A stretch of 64,000 nt of DNA from Nocardia aurantiaca (GTDB lineage Bacteria; Actinomycetota; Actinomycetes; Mycobacteriales; Mycobacteriaceae): positions 236,364 to 300,363 of the forward strand of contig NZ_WMBB01000011.1 of assembly GCF_009708175.1 (NCBI RefSeq), read 5' to 3'. Position 1 is the stretch's first letter. Each line of letters starts with the position of its first letter. Under the pieces are notes generated by a model, which ran no database searches, was not told the DNA's origin, and saw only the letters and a list, made by a program, of their open reading frames with translations. Of the stretch, positions 8,631 through 15,766 are shown one piece after another. A program made the position numbers and the translations under genes.

Positions 8631-9736
8631 CGGCCCGCTGTCCGCACTGCGGCACCTTCACCGCCGATACCGACCGATTTTGCGAGGCGTGCGGCCACAA
8701 ACTGGGGATTCGAGTGATCGCCTTGCCGCCCAAGGAATTCCGACCCGGGTCCGGGTCGACCGTGCCGGTGGCGGAGGCCGCGCGCGACGCACGGCTCGAA
8801 CCGGCCACCAGGACGCCCGCCACCTTCGAATCCGGTCCCGCGCCCGACTGCACCGGTTGCGGCGGCGCCGATTTCGACCCGGATGGGTACTGCGCGAACT
8901 GCGGTGAGCTCGGGCCGGAGCGGGATCGCTTCGAGGCCGATCTGGGGACCGCGTGCCTGATCACCGATCGTGGGCTGCTGCACACGCGCAATGAGGACGC
9001 CGTCGCGGTGGCGGTACTCGACGGGCCGGTGCCGGATCGTCCCGCGGCGGCGGTGCTCGCGGTGTGCGACGGGGTGTCCACCTCCGAGGATCCGCAGGCG
9101 GCCTCGGGGGCGGCGGTGCGCGCCGGGATCGACGCCTGCCTCGCCGCGCTGGATGAGAAGCGCAGCGCCGAAGACTGCGTCATGGCCGGGCTCACCGCTG
9201 CCGCTGACGCGGTCAAGGCGGTCGGCTCGCCGGACGGAAAGGCGCCATCGTGCACCTATGTGTCGGCGATCGTGCAGTTCGACGGCAATGGCGGCGCGGA
9301 CATCACTGTCGCGAACGTCGGCGACAGCCGGGCCTATTGGCTGCGGCCGGGCGACGACTCCGATCGGCTCACGGTCGACGACTCACTGGCTCAGGCCATG
9401 GTCGACAACGGCCTGCTGGATGCCGCCACCGCCATGGACGGCCCGCACGCACATGTGCTCACCCGCTGGCTGGGCGCCGACAGCGAGCACCAGTGGTCGG
9501 CCAACTGCGTGCGAACCATGCATACCGACCAGCCCGGGGTGCTGCTGTTGTGCAGTGACGGGCTGTGGAACTACCTCCCGGAGGCGGCGGCCCTGTCCCG
9601 CTTCACCAGTTCGCTGTCCGCGCTGCCCGCGGCGCGCGCACTGGTGGAACACGCGCTCGGTGCGGGCGGCAAGGACAACATCACCGTCGCCCTGGTCCCC
9701 GTCCCGTCCCGAACACCATCAGGAGACACACCGTGA
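8627..9736 (+). CDS. PP2C-type protein phosphatase with N-terminal zinc ribbons
   Basis: The start is GTG 8627, overlapping the pknG stop. The 369-residue protein opens with a zinc ribbon (CPHCGTF...FCEACGHK), has a second near residues 73-92 (CTGCGG...YCANCGE), and then a PPM/PP2C domain. Metal-site motifs are visible: RNEDAVAVAV, AVCDGVSTSEDPQAASGAA, NVGDSRAYWL, LLLCSDGLWNYL and GGKDNITVALVP. There is no membrane span, unlike mycobacterial PstP, so it is cytosolic. Its place directly behind pknG suggests it reverses PknG phosphorylation, perhaps of the FHA protein two genes on. That pairing is inferred from the operon. Confidence 0.9.
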   Translation: MTARCPHCGTFTADTDRFCEACGHKLGIRVIALPPKEFRPGSGSTVPVAEAARDARLEPATRTPATFESGPAPDCTGCGGADFDPDGYCANCGELGPERDRFEADLGTACLITDRGLLHTRNEDAVAVAVLDGPVPDRPAAAVLAVCDGVSTSEDPQAASGAAVRAGIDACLAALDEKRSAEDCVMAGLTAAADAVKAVGSPDGKAPSCTYVSAIVQFDGNGGADITVANVGDSRAYWLRPGDDSDRLTVDDSLAQAMVDNGLLDAATAMDGPHAHVLTRWLGADSEHQWSANCVRTMHTDQPGVLLLCSDGLWNYLPEAAALSRFTSSLSALPAARALVEHALGAGGKDNITVALVPVPSRTPSGDTP

Positions 9737-11022
9737 CTTCCGCTGAGCACAAAGGTCTTTCGGTCGCCATCGACCAGAACGAATTCCTCGCCGAGGGGGC
9801 GCGCACGGTCGACGCGATCGTGACCGTCGAGGCCACCGACGATCTGGTGGTGTCGGTGCCGCCGCCGTCGCGGGTCGAGATCCTGATCATCGACACCTCC
9901 GGATCGATGGGTGGGGCCGACAAGTTCGCGGGGGCGAGGCGGGCCACGCTGGCGGCGCTGGACGTCATGCCCGACGGCACGCGGTTCGCGATCGTGGAGG
10001 GTACCGACAAGGCGCAGGTGGTGTTTCCGCATCGCGGGCCCTCGGCGGTGGCGAGCCCGCAGGAGCGGGCCAACGCGCGGCGGGCGCTGGACAAGCTGAC
10101 CCCGCACGGCGGCACCGCCATCGGCACCTGGCTCGGGCTGTCGCGACTCATCGCGCAGCAGCATCCGGAGGCCATGGTGCACGCGATTCTGCTCACCGAC
10201 GGAAAGAACGAGCACGAGACGCCCGAACGGCTGGCCGAGGAGATCCGCATGTCCACCGGTGTTTTCACCTGTGACTGCCGTGGTGTCGGGGCGGACTGGG
10301 AGCCGGATGAGTTGCGCGCCATCGCCTCCGCGCTGCATGGAGCCGTCGACATCGTGAAGACCGCGGACCTGCTGGCCCAGGATTTCGCGGCCATGATGGA
10401 AACTTCCATGGAGAAGGCGATTCCGGAGCTCACGCTGCGGGTGTGGACGCCGGTGGGCGCGAAGATCGTATTCATCAAGCAGGTCGCGCCGTTCATCGAG
10501 GATCTGACCGCGCGGCGCTCCGAGGCCGGCGCGCAGGTGGGTGAATATCCGCTGGGCTCCTGGGGTGCGGAGGATCGCGACTATCACGTCCAGCTGGAAC
10601 TCGAGCCCGCCGCGCCGGATCGGGAGAAGCTGGCTGCGCGGGTGAGCGTGCTGGCCGAGGGCGAGATTCTCGGGCAGGGGCTGGTGAAGGCGGTCTGGAC
10701 CACCGATACCGACAAGTCGGCACGCATCAGTCGCCGGGTCGCCCACTACACCGGGCAGGCCGAGCTGGCCCAGACCGTGCAGGAGGGGCTGGCCGCGCGC
10801 AAGCAGGGCGACTTCGCCACGGCCACCGCCAAACTCCAGCGCGCGTACCACCTGGCCACCGAGTCCGGCAACGAAAACACCGCCAAACTGCTGCTCAGCG
10901 TGGTCGATGTGGTCGACGAGCGGACCGGCACCATCCGGCTGCGCAACAAGGTCGATCCCGCCGACGAGATGGCGCTCGATGTGCGCTCCACCAAGACAGC
11001 CCGAGTCCGCAAGGAGCCGTGA
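9733..11022 (+). CDS. VWA-domain protein of the pknG operon
   Basis: The start is GTG 9733, overlapping the PP2C stop. In this 429-residue protein a von Willebrand factor A domain occupies about residues 40-225. The MIDAS metal site is intact at IIDTSGSMGG, with further elements at HGGTAIGTWLGLS and ILLTDGKNEHET. A beta-rich region follows, then a C-terminal helical segment with TQTVQEGLAARKQGDFATATAKLQ-type TPR-like character (about 340-390). There is no signal peptide, so it is cytosolic. VWA domains mediate metal-dependent protein contacts. Here the partners are probably the kinase, phosphatase or FHA protein, but no specific partner can be named. Confidence 0.85.
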   Translation: MTSAEHKGLSVAIDQNEFLAEGARTVDAIVTVEATDDLVVSVPPPSRVEILIIDTSGSMGGADKFAGARRATLAALDVMPDGTRFAIVEGTDKAQVVFPHRGPSAVASPQERANARRALDKLTPHGGTAIGTWLGLSRLIAQQHPEAMVHAILLTDGKNEHETPERLAEEIRMSTGVFTCDCRGVGADWEPDELRAIASALHGAVDIVKTADLLAQDFAAMMETSMEKAIPELTLRVWTPVGAKIVFIKQVAPFIEDLTARRSEAGAQVGEYPLGSWGAEDRDYHVQLELEPAAPDREKLAARVSVLAEGEILGQGLVKAVWTTDTDKSARISRRVAHYTGQAELAQTVQEGLAARKQGDFATATAKLQRAYHLATESGNENTAKLLLSVVDVVDERTGTIRLRNKVDPADEMALDVRSTKTARVRKEP

Positions 11023-11696
11023 TGGCGTTCTGCACCGAGGGGCACGAATCCACCAGCACCGACTACTGCGATGTCTGCGGTGCGCCGATCGGGATGCAAT
11101 TCGGCAGTGCCGCACCGCATTCGGCGCTGTGCCCATCTTGCGGGGCGCCGTCGGAGGGTCGGTTCTGCGAGAACTGCGGGCATGATTCGGCGCTGCCGGC
11201 TCCTCCGCCCGCGCCGCCGGTGAAGGAAGTCCGCGAGGACTCGACGAGGACCGTCGGCGGGGCGGGCGACAATGGCTCGGCCGATGCGTCGGTGTGGGTC
11301 GCCACCGTGACCGCCGACGCCGCGCACTTTGCGCGCATGCGGGCTCAGAAGGGTCCCGACCTCGACAGGGTCGACTTTCCGGACTACTACCCCGACCGTC
11401 GAATCCCTTTGCAGGGGCCCAATATCCTGATCGGCAAGCGCAGCGTGTCGCAGGGGGTCCATCCGGATATCGATCTCTCCGTCGCTCCCGCCGATATCGC
11501 GGTGTCGCGCTCGCACGCGATCCTCCACATCGAGGGCGCGACGCTGACCGTGACGGACCTGGGCTCGACCAACGGCACCTGCCTCAATGACAGCCCGACT
11601 CCGATTCCGCCCAAAACCCCGATCCCGCTCCAGGACGGCGATCGGATCCACGTGGGTGGCTGGACCACCATCACCCTGACAACCGAACCGGGCTGA
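11022..11696 (+). CDS. FHA-domain protein with N-terminal zinc ribbons
   Basis: The start is ATG 11022, or GTG 11019 which would recreate the operon's GTGA overlap. The 224-residue protein carries two cysteine pairs that look like zinc ribbons (YCDVCGAP, then CPSCGAP...FCENCGH), an acidic linker containing EDSTRTVGG, and an FHA domain over about residues 120-220. FHA hallmarks are ILIGKRS, ISRSHA-like VSRSHA, and LGSTNGT. FHA domains bind phosphothreonine. In mycobacteria PknG phosphorylates the FHA protein GarA on N-terminal threonines. This protein could be the local substrate or adaptor, with the linker threonines as candidate sites. It ends the operon. Confidence 0.88.
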   Translation: MAFCTEGHESTSTDYCDVCGAPIGMQFGSAAPHSALCPSCGAPSEGRFCENCGHDSALPAPPPAPPVKEVREDSTRTVGGAGDNGSADASVWVATVTADAAHFARMRAQKGPDLDRVDFPDYYPDRRIPLQGPNILIGKRSVSQGVHPDIDLSVAPADIAVSRSHAILHIEGATLTVTDLGSTNGTCLNDSPTPIPPKTPIPLQDGDRIHVGGWTTITLTTEPG

Positions 11697-11755
11697 CAGC
11701 CGATTCAAACAAAAGGGCGATCTTGGTCCCTTGTCCAGGTTAGGCTCCCCGCTCT

Positions 11756-12754
11756 ATGAGCTTGACCCGCCGAGACTTCACCCGCACTGCCCTGGCCGCC
11801 GCTGTCGGTGTGGTTGCCACCGGACTGAACAGTGCTGCGGCACAGGCGATCCCGCATGCGCGAACCGTCGCCGCGTCGCCACAGGCGTGGATGTCCGCAT
11901 TCCCCGACGCCACCTCGCTGCTGCGCCTGACCATCCCCGGCACCCACGACTCCTGCTGCACCGATCCCCTCAACGGCACCGAGTGGTCACACACTCAGAA
12001 CTGGTCCCTCCCAGAGCAATTCGCCCACGGTATCCGCTTCCTGGACATCCGCTGCAACGGCCTCCAGGACCACACCGCCGACTCCTTCGGCATCTACCAC
12101 AGCGCCTTTTACCAAGGCATCACCTTCGACACCGTGCTCGACCACTGCCGCGCTTTCCTCGCCCGCAATCCCGGCGAAGTCCTCATCATGCGGGTCAAGA
12201 AGGAGGACGGCACCACCAACGACGTGGGCTCCGCCTTCGAGCGAGTCTTCAACGGCTACTTGGACACCAAGGGCTACCGCCCGCTGTTCTGGCTGGAAAA
12301 CCGCTTCCCCACGCTCGGCGAAGCCCGCGGCCGCGTCGTCCTCATCGCCCAGTTCGCCAATTCCCTCGGTTGCCTCCAATGGCCCGCCGGCGACAACGGC
12401 GTCTTCACCACCGACCGCATCTACCTCCAGGACCACTACAAGAACCACGGCTTGGCCGGCCTCGACTCCGGCTCCTCCAACTTCGGCTCCTCCGGCGGCG
12501 ACAAATTCGACTACATCCGAGCCTGCCTCGACAAGTCCGCCGCGGACCCCACCAACACCCTCCAATACATCAACTTCACCAGCTTCGCCGACAACGCCTG
12601 GCCCAAGGACAACGCCGCCGCCCTCATGCCCGAACTCGCCACCTACCTCACCACGCACACCACTCAACCCGCCCACTACGGCATCCTGCCCATGGATTTC
12701 CCCGACCAATACCCCCGAGTCCTCGACCTGCTTCTCGCCGCGAACTTCGGCTAG
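11756..12754 (+). CDS. Exported phosphatidylinositol-specific phospholipase C-like protein
   Basis: A 332-residue protein with a Tat signal (SLTRRDFTRTALAAAVGVVA, cleavage near AQA). The catalytic domain has the PI-PLC X-box signs: LTIPGTHDSC with the first catalytic histidine, GIRFLDIRCNG, and YHSAFYQGITFDTVL with the second histidine. Bacterial enzymes of this kind cleave phosphatidylinositol lipids by intramolecular phosphate transfer and need no calcium. The protein should act outside the cytoplasmic membrane, folded before export. It stands alone after the pknG operon, with 59 bases between. Substrate preference cannot be judged. Confidence 0.88.
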   Translation: MSLTRRDFTRTALAAAVGVVATGLNSAAAQAIPHARTVAASPQAWMSAFPDATSLLRLTIPGTHDSCCTDPLNGTEWSHTQNWSLPEQFAHGIRFLDIRCNGLQDHTADSFGIYHSAFYQGITFDTVLDHCRAFLARNPGEVLIMRVKKEDGTTNDVGSAFERVFNGYLDTKGYRPLFWLENRFPTLGEARGRVVLIAQFANSLGCLQWPAGDNGVFTTDRIYLQDHYKNHGLAGLDSGSSNFGSSGGDKFDYIRACLDKSAADPTNTLQYINFTSFADNAWPKDNAAALMPELATYLTTHTTQPAHYGILPMDFPDQYPRVLDLLLAANFG

Positions 12755-12796
12755 GGCTCAACCCCTGCGGCGATGGCACCGGGGGACATCCCGCGG

Positions 12797-12994
12797 TCAC
12801 AGCGCGGCGGTGTCGATGATCCGGGCTTCCCGGTTATGCCATTCGCCGAAACCATGTCCGAGCATGAGGCCGACTTCCTCGGTGTCGAGGATCCGGGAGC
12901 CGGGCAGTAGCTCGGTCAATTCCCTTGCCGTGGTGATCTTTCCGACCCCGAAAGTCTCCACCGCCACCATCGCCATCCTGGTCCTGCTCACCAA
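12797..12994 (-). pseudogene. Truncated P-loop AAA-type ATP-binding protein
   Basis: A 65-residue reading frame contains TFGVGKITTARELTELLPGS followed by DTEEVGLMLGH. This matches the start of the small AAA/kinase-like family whose members open with GTFGVGKTTTARELTELLPGSR-like sequence. Here the P-loop serine/threonine after the lysine is isoleucine (GKI), the extreme N-terminus is altered, and the sequence runs to a stop after EWHNREARIID instead of continuing for the 100 or more residues expected. I read it as a decayed fragment. Family recall is from memory and not checked by search. Confidence 0.6.
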
Positions 12995-13096
12995 CCGGTA
13001 GCCGGCACAGCGCGCCTCGGCGACGAGTGCGGCCGGAGTTCATCGCGGGGGATCAGCCGCGCAGAGCCGATGAGCCTTCCAAGGATCGCGGCTGAT

Positions 13097-13270
13097 TCAT
13101 AAGCAGAAGACCAAGGCGAACGATCCCAACGGGATGCTCAAACAGATGGCGGCGGCTCCATCCACGGGCTTCGCCGGAACCTCGGAGGCAGAGGCTGTGG
13201 GAGCTGCGCCGACCCCGAGGGATAGGATGACCGCAGTCGCGGCGAGAGAACTAGCGATTCTGGTAATCAT
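13097..13270 (-). CDS. Small secreted protein, 57 residues
   Basis: ATG at 13270 is preceded by AGAAGGGAAAATC, a good ribosome binding site. The product begins MITRIASSLAATAVILSL and has a Sec signal peptide ending near ASA at about residue 28. About 29 mature residues remain, ending in a hydrophobic stretch with two cysteines (ICLS and FCL). The gene is below the size at which reading frames are normally listed. Small secreted proteins of this shape are common in Nocardia-like genomes and their roles are unknown. The two cysteines could form one disulfide or sit next to a membrane. Confidence 0.6.
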   Translation of the reverse strand: MITRIASSLAATAVILSLGVGAAPTASASEVPAKPVDGAAAICLSIPLGSFALVFCL

Positions 13271-13800
13271 CTGATTTTCCCTTCTGAGCTGTGCGCCACC
13301 CCCGGTGCTGTAGAAACAAGCACGGTAAGAAGCGCCTCACAAACCGCGCGGTATGAAATAATCGTCCGCCGCGTCAGCGGACATCCACTAGGGACCTTCG
13401 GCCTCTCCCCTGGCGAGGCCGCTATCCGTCGGCGTCTGAGCTCACCGACCCGGGACGGCACCGCTGACCTCAATGCAGCTACCGCGGAAGGGTTCTACCC
13501 TTCGATGATGTCTTTCGATCAGGTCGTCAACGGCACGGTGACGATTTCATGCGGACGATCCTCGCGGGCGACGAAGATTATCATCGACTGGCCGCCCGAG
13601 GTCAGGTGATCGAAGTCCAATGTTCCGGCTGCGGATTCGACAATCGACTGCGCGCAGATAGCGACGACCAGCCCGCACAAAGACGGCGGCAAACCGTAAC
13701 AGGCGGATGGCATCTCGCAGTAGGGCTGTGGATTGGTCATCGAATCCGTCATGGTGGCAGCGGATGGTAATGGCCGATAGGTCCGTGCCGACGGACTATT
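13271..13800. other. Non-coding or decayed stretch
   Basis: About 530 bases between the small secreted gene and the truncated gene at 13801. A minus-strand frame at 13519-13752 encodes 77 residues with four cysteines (YCEMPSACYGLPPSLCG) but lacks a ribosome binding site and a recognisable family. Near 13330-13370 an AT-rich patch probably holds the promoter of the small secreted gene. Nothing else is supported. Confidence 0.3.
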
Positions 13801-14433
13801 TCATGATCGGACCAGCGCTGCCCCTCCAGCGAAATATCTCGCTGAATCCTGTTCGACCGCGAGGGCGGTCGGGAACGCCGGATCGACCAGACGCGCCATC
13901 CCGAGCGCGAGGGCTGGATAGGACAGGTACGCGTGCCCGTGCGAACTGTCCGGAACCGCCCGCCCGTCCTCACCGTGCCAGGCATCGGTGAACACGGTGC
14001 GCATCTCGGGCAGCAGACTCTTGGCCGCCGAACGAATCACGATCGGCGCGTATCGATCCCGCCACTCCGGGTGCGCCAGAACGACTTGCGCCAACCCCAG
14101 CGCCGTCATCTGATGCGCGAGCAGCCCCCACATGCCGTCCAGTTCCCCTCCGGCCCCGGTAGCGCGCCGGTGATCATCATCAGCTTCGAAGGCGACCAAC
14201 TCCTCGGCAAGTCCATGCACCCGCGCCGAATCCCCACGAAACCACGCGTCCGCATCGCGTCCGCACCACCAACTCGGCACCGAGCCCACGACCGCCACCG
14301 CCGCGACCAAACCCGCCATGCACGCGAGCAAACGCCGAAATCTCCGTGTTCGACGCACCGCGCCGGTCGGGCTCCCCATAACCAGAAAGTACATCGGCAA
14401 TGGGGCTGCGCGAGTAGCGACTACCCGGCTCAT
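13801..14433 (-). pseudogene. Membrane-anchored protein, probably truncated at the C-terminus
   Basis: A 210-residue frame starting 11 bases downstream of the MinD-like gene on the same strand. It has one membrane span near residues 32-52 and then a soluble domain with LLAHQMTALGLAQVVLAHPE, RYAPIVIRSAAKSLLPEMR, DAWHGEDG and GHAYLSYPALALGMARLVDP. I recall longer actinobacterial proteins of about 350-400 residues sharing the GHAYLGYPALALGMARL motif. Here the conserved character stops after FPTALAVEQDS and a stop follows, so it is probably cut short by a frameshift or deletion. Function is unknown; it may still be expressed. Confidence 0.5.
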
Positions 14434-14444
14434 GGGTCGTGGTG

Positions 14445-15311
14445 TCAGCGAAGGAGGTTGACCAGTTGGCGGTAGGCGGCTCGGGTGGGGGGCGCCAGGC
14501 GCCGCCAGGTGATGGGGCCTCCGCTGCCCAGGTGGGCGTCATACGGTATTTCGGCTACTGCGCGGACGACGTCACCGAGGTATTTGCGGACGTGTTCGGT
14601 GACGAGAGGGCCGTCCTTGGGGTGTTGACGGGTGACGACGATGACTGCTTCGGCCAGGTGGTATTGGCTGTAGTTGTCGTCGAGCCAGATGAGGGCGGGC
14701 TTGAGGCGATTCACGGCGTCGGGGCGGGCTGCGAGGGTGATCACCAGGGAGATTCGGGAGTCGCTGAGGAGGGGGGCGACCATGCGGTTGGTGACGGGGG
14801 CGCCGCCGTCGTAGACGGGGAGGCAGCCTGCTTCGACCAGGTCGCGGTGGACCGAGGAGTAGGTTTCGCGGCGCGGCAGGGCCTCGGGGCCGCGCGGGAG
14901 GACGCCCACGCCGGAGCTGTTCTCGCCACAGCTGTCGATCACGGTGGAGGGCAGGCTGCGGTGGGTCATATTGAGCCAGGACTGGACGGTGCCGGCGGCG
15001 TCGATGGTGTCGCAGCCGCGGGCGGCCAGGTCGCCGCCGGTGGTGGTGGCGTCGACGACGATCGGGGAGTGCTCGCCGTAGTCGTAGGCGGCGGCGCCCG
15101 CCAAGCCGAGGGCCGTGGTCGTCGCGCCGGAGCCGCCGGAGCTGCCCAGGACGAGGACGGGCGGTAGGTCGGCCCACAGCAGATAACCGTTGCGCGGGTG
15201 CATGCGCACCACGTCGGTTGGCGCGCCGGGCGGGGCCGGGCGCAATAGCAGGGAAAGGTCTGTGGGAGTGGAAGAAAGAGCGGCGGGATGATCCGGGAAA
15301 TTTTCGGACAC
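14445..15311 (-). CDS. MinD/ParA-like protein with a degenerate P-loop
   Basis: A 288-residue protein from GTG 15311. It has the fold signature of MinD/ParA ATPases found with actinobacterial type VII secretion and conjugative systems: PVLVLGSSGGSGATTTALGL at the P-loop position, and IVVDATTTGGDLAARG at the switch. The P-loop reads GGSGATTT where active members have GGxGKTT, so the phosphate-binding lysine is missing and ATP use is doubtful. The C-terminal half has GPLVTEHVRKYLGD and ends in ITWRRLAPPTRAAYRQLV. No ESX or conjugation genes are in view. It may be a structural or regulatory relative. Confidence 0.7.
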   Translation of the reverse strand: MSENFPDHPAALSSTPTDLSLLLRPAPPGAPTDVVRMHPRNGYLLWADLPPVLVLGSSGGSGATTTALGLAGAAAYDYGEHSPIVVDATTTGGDLAARGCDTIDAAGTVQSWLNMTHRSLPSTVIDSCGENSSGVGVLPRGPEALPRRETYSSVHRDLVEAGCLPVYDGGAPVTNRMVAPLLSDSRISLVITLAARPDAVNRLKPALIWLDDNYSQYHLAEAVIVVTRQHPKDGPLVTEHVRKYLGDVVRAVAEIPYDAHLGSGGPITWRRLAPPTRAAYRQLVNLLR

Positions 15312-15766
15312 TCTAGATTCCTTTGGTGCGAGCGGCAGTCGATGCTGCGGAATCTTGTGGTCACCACGTCGCGGAGGACGGCAACGTCGGCGTCATCCAT
15401 CGCGTGCACGAACGACAGCGCAGCCGGCCCCTTCATCTCGCCGTCAACACCCACACCGCGTCGACAAGCGGCCCCTGCGCTTCGACATCTTCGCTGAAGC
15501 CTCGAGTTTTCGTCCCCCCCGGATACCCCCTACCGTTCAGCAGTCGATCTGAGAGTGCAAAAAGGTTGCTGTGCAGCCTCTTTCAATGTGGCCAGATATT
15601 ACATGATCTTGTCATGCAAGCATCGGCATACACGGTCCCGCCGAAACTCCGGCACTGAATGTCAGCACGCCGCGTACGACATTGCGCATCCGATATCATG
15701 AACGGCGCCGTGCGGAAAGCGCGGGTTCCGGCCGCAGATGGACGAAACCCGTTGCTGCCGAGGCGA
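15312..15766. other. Gap between the MinD-like gene and the GH3 gene
   Basis: About 455 bases. A minus-strand frame from about 15454 (MKGPAALSFVHAMDDADVAV) has reasonable coding character for some 50 residues before running into the MinD-like gene in another frame. It could be a short upstream gene or a remnant. At 15602-15616 there is a small inverted repeat, CATGA-N5-TCATG. Nothing else is recognised. Confidence 0.3.

Noticed and set aside
13519..13752. 77-residue minus-strand frame with four cysteines
   Set aside because: No ribosome binding site and no recognisable family; kept only as a note in the gap.
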